In this document: positions 23,471-34,330 of the stretch, one piece after another
How the letters are laid out: every line of letters starts with the position of its first letter
How positions within the stretch are numbered: the first letter of the stretch is position 1
Assembly (NCBI GenBank): GCA_963556195.1
Contig: OY744521.1
Location: 133,303,288-133,367,287 of the forward strand
DNA from: Sepiola atlantica
Taxonomy: Eukaryota; Mollusca; Cephalopoda; Sepiida; Sepiolidae
Direction of reading: 5' to 3'
Length of the DNA stretch: 64,000 bases
Translations under genes and position numbers: made by a program
Notes under the pieces: model-generated
What the model saw: only the letters and a program-made list of their open reading frames with translations
Told to the model about the DNA's origin: nothing
Databases searched by the model: none

Positions 23471-23547
23471 ACAACACATATGCCTACGTTACAATCCAGC
23501 TGCGATCCATTTAGGGCCTGCACCATTCTACGTAATTGCAAATCAAG
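23471..23547 (+). CDS. Candidate internal exon of an unknown host gene
   Basis: This 77-base segment is bounded by unusually good splice signals: a branch-point TACTAAC 41 bases before the acceptor, an almost unbroken T/C tract, an AG at 23469-23470, and a donor GTAAGT at 23548-23553. Two of three frames are open: from 23471 (containing SSCDPFRACTILRNCKS, with three cysteines) and from 23472 (containing RYNPAAIHLGPAPFYVIANQ). The third frame has a stop near 23512. I cannot name a family from either reading. The length, 77, is not a multiple of three, so the exon would change phase. No partner exon was found, so it could be a decoy. Confidence 0.35.
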
Positions 23548-24819
23548 GTAAGTTTTCTATCCACAGGTTAAAATCCGGAAAACATTTATAGTGCTTAATA
23601 ATAAATACAGATATATACATACAATAAACGTCTTATTTATACACACATATGGGTGCTACACATGACTATATGTTTCAACTATAGCTTTGACGAGCTAGGT
23701 AAAAAGAAATATACGTTTCCGCTTTTTATAATTTCATAACTAATAGCTAACATGGCTAATATCAAATTATTTCGTGGGATATGTACACTGTAAAATAGTC
23801 ATAGGATTGAACTTATTCTAAAATAGGTCAGCTATTAGCTGGTTACATGGATATATATTGTGGGGATCGGATGAAAGGAAACATTCTAAACTCTATCCTG
23901 TTATAAAGAGGGGTTGAATACAGTTTTCTCTGGTGAAATATATTTGATAAATTGAAACACATCATTATTTCGGCATATATGCAACCACAAAATAAGTTTG
24001 CATAGACACGTGCAATTTATACGACGAGGAGATTGGGGTTTCTTGTTATTTTTTTTATTTTTAATTTACGCTAAAAAAACAATTATGATTCCATTGGCTT
24101 AGATGATTCAAAAGTTGAACTTGAATATTATAAATAATAAAAAATATATAAAATTAGTATTACAATTAATAAAAAATAATTTTAAAAAATAATTATAATA
24201 ACAGCAATTACTAATAAACGGGAAATGATGAAGTTAGGTATAAGCGAGAAACACGGATACACACGATATTGTTAATAACACATATCATTGACACAACATA
24301 AATAAATAAAATTAACTTTCTCATTAAAGCCGTAATGTGAAAATAAAAGAAAATAGTAAAAAGTCTAAAGGTTTTGTAGGTTTTAAATGTCCAACGCTAT
24401 TTTCTCATGAGCCCAAAATTCTATAAGATTATTCGATTTGTAGTTTTTGAACTACATTGTAATTAAAATGTAGTCACAAATATTAATAAGGATTACATTA
24501 TTTGATTTTTTGGTAAGAGAACTTAGTATTTGTTTGTTTTAATACTCAAGAAATACTTTTAATCACATATGCATGGAATGAAGATAAAATATATTCAACA
24601 TATATTAAAGAATATAAGTTATCGTTAACAATGTGTTTTTATTTCAAGATTTCATCAGGAAAACATTGTGCTTTTTAAAGTTGTATTTAAACATGCTAAC
24701 TAATATATTTTATATTTTATTTAAATACCTTCCCTTAAAAGTAAAAAATATATTATTTTAAGAAAAGTTTTTACTATTAAGTAACTTCAAATTATAACTG
24801 TCACCATCGACAAAATATG

Positions 24820-24822
<3 letters not shown>
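23548..24822. other. Unannotated AT-rich sequence
   Basis: If the preceding exon is real this is intron. It holds A-rich and T-rich stretches and no recognised element. Confidence 0.4.
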
Positions 24823-24875
<53 letters not shown>

Positions 24876-25063
24876 AATAGAACACAACAATTGCAAATGA
24901 ATAGCTCCAAACATTAATAAATTAGACATGAATATGTTTGTATTAAATCGTTTCTCTTCAGTATGTAAGCAGTATTTCAAAAGAATATGTTGTATTATTG
25001 ATCTAAAAACAAGAACCCCATTTGTTAAATATATATGTACATTAAATAAAATTCATATTATCA

Positions 25064-25123
<60 letters not shown>

Positions 25124-25371
25124 TAGATACATATATTAATATGAAATAGCTGTGTAAAAAGTAGTAAAGAAAAAGAAAACATCTTTCACGTCCAATCGTG
25201 TTTATTTTCAGTTGCTGATCCGAGAGTGTATTTTAACTAAATGCTCATATCACAAATAATAAAGAATATTTATGATGTCTGATCTCATTGTTTTATCTCA
25301 TGTATGTTTAAATTTAAAAGTGTATCTTTTTAGAGGATCAGCGCAATAAAAAGCATGTCTGATCTAATACA

Positions 25372-25443
<72 letters not shown>
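24823..25443. repeat. Three (TA)n arrays
   Basis: (TA)n at about 24823-24873, 25067-25120 and 25375-25443. The 73-codon frame at 24928-25149 ends in one of them and has no domain. Confidence 0.95.
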
Positions 25444-25446
<3 letters not shown>

Positions 25447-25974
25447 TGAATATATATGTCTATTTACACAATGTTACAATGTTATGTAATACCTGCATCA
25501 AAATTGGTTGGTAAGAACTCCGTACGATCTTATAATATTTCCGGACACTTCCCTTCTTTAAATGTGTGTTCAACTCAAGTGCGAATGTTTATATGAAGAA
25601 AGCCGTTAGGACGCAGTCTTGCAGCCAATACTTGTTACATTTAAAATCAAATAAGATGTTAAATTTGTGTTTTTTATATTTTATTTATTTATTTATTTGT
25701 TTATTTTACTTTATTTATTTTATTTTCCCCTCACACTCTTTCAATGAACGTCTCTCCTAAATCTTAATATTTTTTCCGTTTTATATATTTTTTCAAGATC
25801 ATTTTTTTAATATTTTGAATCAAAATTAAAACCAAGTCTGTTGTTCGTTAAAATTAATGTGTCGGTGTATATTGCCATTAAACATTCCATTATCTGCTGT
25901 TAGGTTTATATAATTGTGTTTAATGATATTTAACTAATTCATTTTTTTTATTTATGTATATTTTATTAATTAAC
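25444..25974. other. T-rich low-complexity gap
   Basis: Includes a TTTATTTATTT run near 25675-25725. No element recognised. Confidence 0.5.
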
Positions 25975-26384
25975 TAACAGGTCTACCCGGCGTTGCCCGA
26001 GGCGAGGAAAAACACACAAATATAGACGTTCGCCCTCCTTTTGATGAGCATAATAATCAGAAGAGAAAAAAAAATGTTGAAATAAAAAAACAGAATTTGG
26101 AAGAAAAAAACAACAAAACAAGTTCCATTCCTGGGTCATATACTGCAAAAGTACCATGCCCGAATTATGTACTGCACAAGTACCATGCCCGAGTCTCATA
26201 CTGCAAAAGTCAAAAAATAAAATTTGAAGAAAAAAACGAAAGAAAAAAAAATTAGAAGAAAACAAAAAAAAATTAGATGAAAAAAACCTTGGACTTAAAA
26301 AATTTTGACGAAAAAAAAAAAATTTTGAAAAAAAAAAAATTTGAAAAAAAAAATGTTGAATAAAAAAATATATACTCTACAAGT
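25975..26384. repeat. GC palindrome-like start, A-rich block, outlying 30-bp units
   Basis: Near 25984 is CTACCCGGCGTTGCCCGAGG, a GC-rich quasi-palindromic word in otherwise AT-rich DNA. Three divergent copies of the 30-bp unit (CATACTGCAAAAGTACCATG type) lie at about 26125-26205. Then an A-rich block with repeated AATTTTGAAAAAAA/GAAGAAAAAAA words runs to about 26370, before the main array starts. Confidence 0.6.
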
Positions 26385-27600
26385 ACCATGCATCCGGGTC
26401 ATATAGTGCACAAGTGCCATGCCCCGGGGAATATACTGCACAAGTACCAATCCCCGGGTCATATACTGCACAAGTGCCACGTCACGGGTCATATAGTGCA
26501 CAAGTGCCATCCCCTGGGTCATATACTACACAAGTACAATGTGTCGGTCATATAATGCACAAGTGCTATGCCCGAGTCATGTACTGCACAAATGCTATGC
26601 CTGGTTAATATACTGCATAAGTACCATGCCTGGGTCATATGATGCAAAAGTACCAGTCCCCAGGTCATATACTACACAATACAATGCCCGGGTCATGTAC
26701 TGCACAAGTGCCATGCCTGGTTAATATACTGCATAAGTACCATGCCTGGGTTATATAATGCAAAAGTACCAGTCCCCGGGTCATATACTACACAAGTACC
26801 ATGCCCCCGGGTCATATACTGCACAGGTGCTATGCCCCGGCTCATATACTGCACAAGTACAACGCCCGGGTTATATACTGCACAAGTACAACGCCCCACT
26901 TCATATAATGAACAAGTTTCATCCCCGGGGCAAATACTACACAAGTACTATGTCTGGTTCATATACTGCACAAGTACTATGTCTGGGTCATATACTGCAC
27001 AAGTACCAGTCTCTGGATCATATACTGCACAAGTACTATTCCCGGATCATATACTGCACAAGTACCAGTCCCCAGGTCATATACTGCACAAGTACCATGC
27101 ATGGAGCATATACTGGACAAGTGCCATACCCCGGGTAATATACTGCACAAGTATGACTCCGTGGGTCATATACTGCAAAAGTACCATGCCCCGGGTCATA
27201 TAATGAACAAGTGCCATGCCCCGGGGCATATACTGCACAAGTACCATGCCTGGTTCATATACAGCACAAGTGTCATGCCCCTGGTCATGTAATGCACAAG
27301 TATGATGTCTGGGTCATATACTGCACAAGTATTATGCCCGGGTAATATAATGCACAAATACCAGTCCCCGGGTCATATACTGCACCATGCCAGGGTCATA
27401 TACTGCACAAGTATCATGCCTCAGGTCATATACTACACAAGTGCTATGCCCTGGGTCATATAGTACACAAGTGCCATGCCCGGGGTCATATACTGCACAA
27501 ATACTATGCCAAGGTCATATACTGTACAAGTGCCATGCCCCGGGTCATGTACTGCACAAGTACCATGCCTGGATTATATACTGCACAAGTGGCAATCAGA
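26385..27600. repeat. 30-bp minisatellite, about 40 copies
   Basis: The unit is close to GGGTCATATACTGCACAAGT plus ACCATGCCCC, with lengths of 29-31 bp. Copies differ at a few sites (GTACCAGTCCC, GTGCCATGCCC, GTACTATG). Because 30 is a multiple of three, both strands show long frames with a ten-residue period such as GSYTAQVPCP, up to 153 codons at 26742-27203. They change frame at 29- and 31-bp units, as expected of repeat translation. There are no unique spacers, so it is not a CRISPR array. Confidence 0.95.
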
Positions 27601-27779
27601 AGATAAACCTAGATGACGTTAAAATATTATCAAATACTATCACACTGACGTCACATACCTATCACTATGACGTCAGGGCGAATGATAACATTAAAACATT
27701 GCAATCACATTACACGAACTAAAAATTACTAAAAATGAGAGTGAGCAACCCTTGCCTCACTATGTGTTCATCTCCCCCA

Positions 27780-29215
27780 TCTCTCCTCTTACAATAGCGT
27801 CATTTCCAGTGACTCAGAGTTAAATACAATTAAAAGTTATTTCAAATTATTAAAATATGACTAATCATTTTCATTAAACACCATAAAGCGTTTTATGTAC
27901 GTGAGGTATAATTTGCCGGACAACGCCGAATACATTTATTTTGTGTACATAAAGACTGGCTTGCAGTGACGGTTAGTGACGGACCTTTGTGTAGTTTCTT
28001 AGGCCCTCCATGTAAATAGAATTGACGCTAAGAAACGTTAAATAAAATTTAAAGTTATTTCAAAGTATTACGCAATTTCAAATTACTATAAAACATAATA
28101 AAAAATAACTAGAAAGACGCCCTCCCCCTGATAAAATATGCCACATGAACCCCTAAGGGTTTATAGATTCGGGAATACTCTCACATCTTACTCTGTGAAT
28201 TTTACATAAGAACACACTTTTATATGTTATGTATATTGTCTGCCCTTGTTTTAAAAACCTAAATTGTGTTTTTAAACGTGAGTTATCGTTCTTCCTTAGC
28301 TATCTTCTAACAAATAAATTTCATTAACAAACATAAATTGTTTACTGAATTTGAGGTATCATTTGCAGGACAACACCTAATACTTTTCTTGTATAAGATA
28401 TTATAAAATGTACAGGTATTTATGTGCATACAGAGTGGCGGGAACTGGCGGCTAGTGGCGGACCTTGGCGTAGTTTCTTACCCACCCCATGTACATAGAA
28501 TATACGCTAAGAAACATTAAATAAAATTAAAAGTTATTTCAAATTATTACGTAATTAAATTACAATATGACTCAGCAATTTCAAATTACTATAAAATATA
28601 ATGAAAAATAACTGAAAAAGACCCCCCTGATGAAATATGCCCCATGTACACCTAAGGGGTGGGTTTATATATTCGGGAATACTCTCATCATCTTACTCTG
28701 TGAATTTTACATAAGAACACACTTTTATATGTTATGTATATTGTCTGCCCTTGTTTTAAAAACCTAAATTGTGTTTTTAAACGTGACTTATCGTTCTTCC
28801 TTAGCTATCTTCTAACAAATAAATTTCATTAACAAACATAAATTGTTTACTGAATTTGAGGTATCATTTGCAGGACAACACCTAATACTTTTCTTGTATA
28901 AGATATTATAAAATGTACAGGTATTTATGTGCATACAGAGTGGCGGGAACTGGCGGCTAGTGGCGGACCTTGGCGTAGTTTCTTACCCACCCCATGTACA
29001 TAGAATATACGCTAAGAAACATTAAATAAAATTAAAAGTTATTTCAAATTATTACGTAATTAAATTACAATATGACTCAGCAATTTCAAATTACTATAAA
29101 ATATAATGAAAAATAACTGAAAAAGACCCTCCTGATGAAATATGCCCCATGTACACCTAAGGGGTGGGTTTATATATTCGGGAATACTCTCATCATCTTA
29201 CTCTGTGAATTTTAC
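27780..29215. repeat. 505-bp tandem repeat, three copies
   Basis: The word GAATTTTACAT(A/G)AGAA recurs at 28197, 28702 and 29207, an exact 505-bp spacing. The units 28190-28694 and 28695-29199 are almost identical, with only a handful of differences. An older, diverged copy with small deletions occupies about 27780-28189. Each unit has a GGACAACACC/GGACAACGCC word, a run of phased TGGCGG iterons and a conserved tail. No coding sense is visible. Confidence 0.9.
28436..28470 (+). repeat. Four TGGCG iterons at 10-bp spacing
   Basis: TGGCGGGAAC, TGGCGGCTAG, TGGCGGACCT and TGGCG follow each other exactly every 10 bases, close to one helical turn. The same set is at 28941-28975 in the next 505-bp unit, and a diverged version (TGGCTTGCAG, TGACGGTTAG, TGACGGACCT) at about 27957-27991. 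Such spacing suits cooperative protein binding, but that is inference. Confidence 0.7.
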
Positions 29216-30055
29216 ATGAGAATACACTTTTATGTTGTATCTATATTCTCATTTTTTTGTATAGGGCACACACACACAACATACAGACATTCAATGTTAT
29301 ATAGAATATGTAATTCTAAGCTATTATCATTTATTGATTGATCGCTTGTATCTGTCTTAGTAGAACAGCTGATGTTTTATAATTCTTAGGTCGCTTTCAA
29401 ATAAACAATGTTTCATGCAAACTACATAAACTTCTCAGAGATAGAGATACAGAGAGATAGAGAGAGAAAGAGAGAAGAAGAGAGATGATGGCAATGTAAG
29501 ATGAACAATTAAACATTTGTATTGAAAATAGCAGTGCGGGATGCATAAGTATCAAATTGCAGCAATCAGGCAAGTAATAAGGCGAGTTCTAGCTCTGTTG
29601 GTTATTATAGAGTAAACTCGGTATTTATTTAGTTTATTTCGCAGCATCCGCCATGCTTCCTGTCGACTGATTTCAGCCAGTTGCAAACCGAGTTTTCCTA
29701 TCTCCACCATCCGCAATTATAATACTTCAAGCGTCTCCAACAACATTTTACCCAGCGTTGCTGAAATGCGTCTAGAAACATGTGCCACAATTAATTCTTC
29801 TATTCATTAGACAGCCATATGTTTATAATAACAACTGAAAGAAACCCTGCCTAATATATATTGCTCATAGAATATATGTCAATTCGTTTCGCTTCGGAAT
29901 TGTTAATAGTTGCACTTTTTGGCCTTGATCCAGACTAGACTCGACTCGATCTGATTATTGACGAACCACTCAGTATTCGATGTGATTATAAGAAACACCA
30001 TCGCAATTGTCATTTACTAATAAGTTAATAGTATCTACTAATAAATAATTGGCAA
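29216..30055. other. Unannotated gap with purine-rich run
   Basis: A GA-rich run (GAGATAGAGA type) lies at about 29437-29490. Otherwise no element is recognised. Confidence 0.5.
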
Positions 30056-30059
30056 AGTC

Positions 30060-30159
30060 GGGGTTTGAGTGGGAAAAGCGAAATAAATAGATGGAAAGTG
30101 TGAGTGAGTCCAGTAATAAAACTGGAATTACTCACCCTTTCTATTTATCTATCTATCTG

Positions 30160-30165
<6 letters not shown>
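30060..30165. repeat. Imperfect inverted repeat beside (TA)n
   Basis: AAATAGATGGAAAGTGTGAG and following bases up to CCAGT pair imperfectly with ACTGGAATTACTCACCCTTT and following bases up to CTATTTATCTAT. This gives arms of about 33 bases with a very short loop (AATAAA). It runs into the (TA)n array at about 30163-30217. It could be the remnant of a small inverted-repeat element. Confidence 0.5.

Positions 30166-30217
<52 letters not shown>
30163..30217. repeat. (TA)n array
   Basis: About 55 bp of TA dinucleotides between the inverted repeat and a SINE-like segment. Confidence 0.95.
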
Positions 30218-30221
<4 letters not shown>

Positions 30222-30234
30222 TGTACATGTGTAT

Positions 30235-30352
30235 GTAGTCGTCAATAGACTGAGTGGTTTAGTGCATCACAACACTTCGCTGTAGCAAGAAAGGCAATTG
30301 CTTTAAGCCGTGGTCGAACCTGCGACAATGTAGTAGACAGTCGACGACTACA
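30235..30352 (+). repeat. tRNA-derived SINE-like segment
   Basis: The plus strand has CTGAGTGGTTTAGTGCATCA, resembling a tRNA D-arm/box A region, and about 50 bases later GGTCGAACCTGCGAC, close to box B. The segment is bracketed by GTAGTCGTC at 30235 and its inverted form GACGACTAC at about 30342. A tRNA-derived short interspersed element, as described in cephalopods, is the simplest reading. No intact tRNA clover-leaf is present. Confidence 0.55.
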
Positions 30353-31037
30353 ACCATTCGGTCGTCAGACAGACGCTGTTTGCATGTGAAATGTAAATTA
30401 TTATATAAATATTCACAACTACTGGAGAGTGTTTCATCTGTGTAGATATCACGATAGATATAACAAAATCACCACAATTCATAAAAGCTACAACACACTT
30501 TAATTTGAATAAACATATCATTCGTGTAATACACCATTTGGCTCGTAAGAGATCGTAAGTTATTACACAGAGTATTTTGCTTTTTTTGACAGGATACAAA
30601 ATCGACTTCACAATCTAGGGGGGTGATAACTGTTCTTTACTATCATCTATTTTTTACAGTAAAGACGATGCTCGTCTCTTTTTCTCGTCTATTTTTATTT
30701 CACTGGAGATTGTTCGACTAAGCCCCAGTCTTTGATTATCTTTTGTACGACAAAATCATATCATAAAACATTCTGATATTCTATCCATGGCATGATATAT
30801 TCACAGATTCGTATTAATCGCGTTATGATGTCATACAATCTTCCTCAACACATATGCTTCAGCAATTATACTTGACCTAAACCATCCGACATTCGTATCG
30901 TCTTTCGCTAGTACTAGGCCATCAAGTCCTATTCATTTACACAAATAATGATGAATACTAAACATGAACTGCATTTCTTTTGTGTTTCATTGTACTTCAG
31001 TCGAAGTACTAGAAAATCAAGGGCCCCCTTCCACACA
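30353..31037. other. Unannotated gap
   Basis: An 87-codon minus-strand frame at 30348-30611 has no recognised domain. No repeats seen. Confidence 0.5.

Positions 31038-31090
<53 letters not shown>
31038..31090. repeat. (TA)n array
   Basis: About 53 bp of TA dinucleotides. Confidence 0.95.
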
Positions 31091-31093
<3 letters not shown>

Positions 31094-32486
31094 GGATAAT
31101 CCATTTTAGTTCCCCTTTGAGTAAGTAAAGAAGTGAGAACATTAATTTTACTCTTCCTAATTGACCATTAACAATTTCATAGTATATCTTACTTGTGGCC
31201 TCCTGAGCTTCACCGGATTCCAGGACAATAATTCATATAGTTTGGTGAATTATTTAACCTAGAGGCAACATAATTTGGAATAGAAACACCGTGTTCGTAT
31301 AAGCCAGTGTGAGTAGCAATACCGAGGGGATCATATTTGGGCTTCAAATACTATGTTTTATTGCATATTTGGGCATGGTTTACGTGTAGGATAAAGTATG
31401 CTTATAAACTAAAAAAAACCTGTACCGAGAGACATAAGACATTTGAGGAGTATGTTTAGTAGGCCTTCAAGTGTTCTCCTTTATTTATAAATGGGATGGC
31501 TTGTTGTTTAACAAATCGTCTTAGAATTCCGGTAATATTATGTGAGAGTTTACCAATCAGCTTGTATTTTATCGCTCTCTTTTTTCACGGTGTAGCACGG
31601 GTTGGGTTTGTCTTTTTAATATTTATTCCGGCGCTGACTTTGCAGGCGTGCAAATAATCAGCCTAATTGGCGCCAGACGCTTCTTAGTTTTGTTCAATCA
31701 AAAGAATTTCTTATAATGTTGTGAATTATTAACAAGATATTTTCGTCTTGCAATGTTATTTTTCATCTTGCCAAATTAGAGCCATGGGCAATACAAATGA
31801 TTTTGACTTGATTTCATCTCGAATATTTGATGATAGGTTATTTAAACGATCTACTTTACACAAGTCCTCAGGTTCTGTTTCGCTGGAGACAATTGATAAA
31901 AACAGAGAGATGTAAACAAGAACAATATAGGTTTCCTTGTGGAAAAAAAGGGCGGTATAAGAATGTATTATCCTGTATTAATATGGAACAAACATTGATA
32001 CGTAGTTTTTCTGTGTTGTAATGTTACAAACGAATAGGTGACTTGATAGCCACGCAATTGAATAAAAGGGTGCCTCAAAATATCCTGGATATTACATGCA
32101 ATTTGAATGAGGTCTAAATATATTTGATTATGGAATAGTTGATTCGCTTTTTAGTAACCATTGCTTGAGTGTGGTTATCTTTTAAGCTCTCATTTGTTGG
32201 TTTAATATGTGTTAATTATCACTCTTATTGTGCGATGTTTACCTACCATATTTAATTAGTAAATGGACTCTCTCATACACTATATATATAGAGTAAATAT
32301 AGGGTAGATGAATATCACACCCAAATCAATCATCCATAACTGCATCTATGTATTATGTTTTGACTGTTGGGAAAGGTAAAACCACTTTTAGTTAAAATTA
32401 CCCCAAGTTAACTTATTCCGTGATTTGCTGTATATGTCAGGATAGATCTTCTTTATAACAGATAATGTTTTATTGTATTTTCGGAA

Positions 32487-32490
<4 letters not shown>
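31091..32490. other. Unannotated gap
   Basis: 1.4 kb without supported features. The block 31560-31690 is slightly GC-richer (CCGGCGCTGACTTTGCAGGC), but no family is recognised. Confidence 0.5.

Positions 32491-32531
<41 letters not shown>
32491..32531. repeat. (TA)n array
   Basis: About 41 bp of TA dinucleotides, directly followed by a SINE-like segment. Confidence 0.95.
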
Positions 32532-32538
<7 letters not shown>

Positions 32539-32539
32539 G

Positions 32540-32700
32540 TATGATCTATGTACGTATACGTTTCGTCCTTTTTTAATAACCGGGACTCATCGGCATAAGG
32601 ATACGACTATTCACAACCGATCATGCGACTCGAAACCCCGGATTACGAGAATTTTTGCAACTCAAATCCAACGACTTAACCACAGGGCCAATTCTGAACA
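32540..32700 (-). repeat. tRNA-derived SINE
   Basis: On the minus strand, GCCCTGTGGTTAAGTCGTTG (from about 32689) matches a tRNA 5' half with box A TGGTTAAGTCG at 32682-32672. GGTTTCGAGTC at 32637-32627 matches box B. The spacing of about 35 bases is right for an internal RNA polymerase III promoter. The downstream body runs towards the (TA)n array at 32531. The tRNA part is too degenerate to be a functional tRNA gene. Confidence 0.6.
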
Positions 32701-32820
32701 GCGATGTAGCTGTGACAATTTTTACACTTTATCGGCGGCTTAACGTCTGATAGCATTCTACTTTTTTGAATGAAAAGAACCATGCATTGAAAGCTAATAA
32801 CTATATATATATATATATAT
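32701..32820. other. Short gap ending in (TA)n
   Basis: A (TA)n run at about 32801-32820 forms the left border of the Penelope-like element. Confidence 0.7.
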
Positions 32821-32950
32821 TAGTATTTCATGTATCCACATGAAATATTATAAGGAGATATTTTTTTATGTGTCAGTTTTCAGTATTTACTTCAACAGTG
32901 CTCGATACGTAAGTAGAGCTAGGTAGTAAGCAATGAAAATATATATGGCA

Positions 32951-33008
32951 ATCAAGCTACACAGAGGCTCCTGTGTTTCATCCCCGGGGGGAATCGTCAG
33001 GCTAAATG
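32951..33008 (-). ncRNA. Hammerhead ribozyme fold, left end of PLE 1
   Basis: On the minus strand: CTGACGA (33000-32994) matches CUGANGA; a short C/G stem II follows; GAAAC is at 32979-32975; CACAG pairs with CTGTG as stem III; then comes the UA dinucleotide that would precede the cut; and GCTTGA pairs with upstream TTTAGC as stem I with one mismatch. Order and core residues are those of a type I hammerhead, as described in Penelope-like retroelements. A U-U opposition at the base of stem II is unusual. Confidence 0.7.
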
Positions 33009-33084
33009 CATGGAGTTATTTTTGCTAGTTAACCAATCAGATTCCTTGTTGTTCCCTCAGCCAATCGTTGGGCTTCCCTCGAAC

Positions 33085-34330
33085 AAAACTTAGAAGTTCA
33101 CAAACAACAGAATAATTTCAAATAACAATTACACACTATCGTTAAAAACATAAACAACTCTAACAAAATATTCGTAAAAGCGGAAAAAAACTAGAAATGT
33201 TTACAAAATAGATAAACAAGAGTATAACAAACTACTAACAGAAAATATTACAAAAAACTACAAAAAACTAGATACAAGCGAACATAACTACATAGATATA
33301 ATAAATACTGAAAGTAAACAAATCACAGATAAACTAAAAATTAGCAACAAAGTTAGTAAGTTAAAACCTAAGGAATCCTACATCTTATTTAAATACCAAA
33401 AAAGTAACTTTAACAATAACCCCAGCACTCGCTTAATTAATCCGACCAAACCAGAAATAGGAAGAATCAGCCAAACAATTATATCTAGAATTAACAAACA
33501 AATAAGAAAAGACCTAGAATTAAACCAATGGGTGAATACTGCCGACGCAATCACTTGGTTTAACAGTATAGAAAATAAGAAAAATTGCACCTTCTTACAA
33601 TTCGACATAGTGGACTTCTACCCATCCATATCAGAAGAACTCTTCAATATCGCCCTAGAATTCGCCGAGATATATACCGATATATCCAAGGATGAAATTC
33701 ACATCATTAAAAAATGTAGGAGATCAGTTTTAATCAACAACGAGGACCAATGGATTATAACGAATGTGACAAACTCCTTTGATTTGGCCATGGGGGCCCT
33801 TGACTCTGCGGAGGATCTGATCTTGTGGGTTTATTCATTTTATATACACTCACAAATATGTTCAATAATACGGATATCGGCCTTTATAGAGATGATGGAT
33901 TAGCGATAATAAGAGACTCTAACAAAGTCAAAGGAGAAAACTTCAAGAAAATTATACATATGGAAATGAAAAAACTAGGCCTAAAGGTAGAAGTAATGGC
34001 TTACATTAAAACAACAAACTTTCTAGACGTCACATTAAACTTAAGTAAAAACACCAATGAACCATACCTAAAAGATGACGCCAACCCAATATACGTACAC
34101 CCAAAGTCTAATCACCCTCCATCAATCATAAAACATATCCCGAATTCGATCGAAAGTAGGCTTATCAACAATTCTAGCAACGAAAGCGTTTTTAAAAAAT
34201 CAATCAGCATTTACAATACAGCTCTAAAAATAGTGGTTACCACAATACCGAAATTAAATATAAAAAACAGGACACCAATAATTACAACAAAATTAAAAAT
34301 AAAAACAAAAGAAAAAGAAATATAATCTAC
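33085..34330 (+). pseudogene. PLE 1 reverse transcriptase, frameshifted
   Basis: A long frame from about 33170 to 33903 contains NKQIRKDLELNQWVNTADAI, FLQFDIVDFYPSISEELFNI (motif A with FDIVDFYPSI) and, after a deletion, MGALDSAEDL (motif B region). Near 33825 the reading moves to another frame (33825-34325) with GLYRDDGLAII, where YRDD is the active site, then TTNFLDVTLNLSKN and SNHPPSIIKHIPNSIESRLI, the thumb of endonuclease-bearing PLEs. The enzyme would copy element RNA at the chromosomal target. The next frameshift is at about 34320-34350. Apart from these shifts it is well preserved. Confidence 0.85.

Noticed and set aside
26385..27600. Regular ~30-bp repeats that could suggest a CRISPR array
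   Set aside because: Units are directly adjacent with no unique spacers and vary in sequence, and the context is animal retroelements. It is a minisatellite.
32540..32700. Functional tRNA gene on the minus strand
   Set aside because: Box A and B words are present but arms do not pair well; it fits a tRNA-derived SINE.
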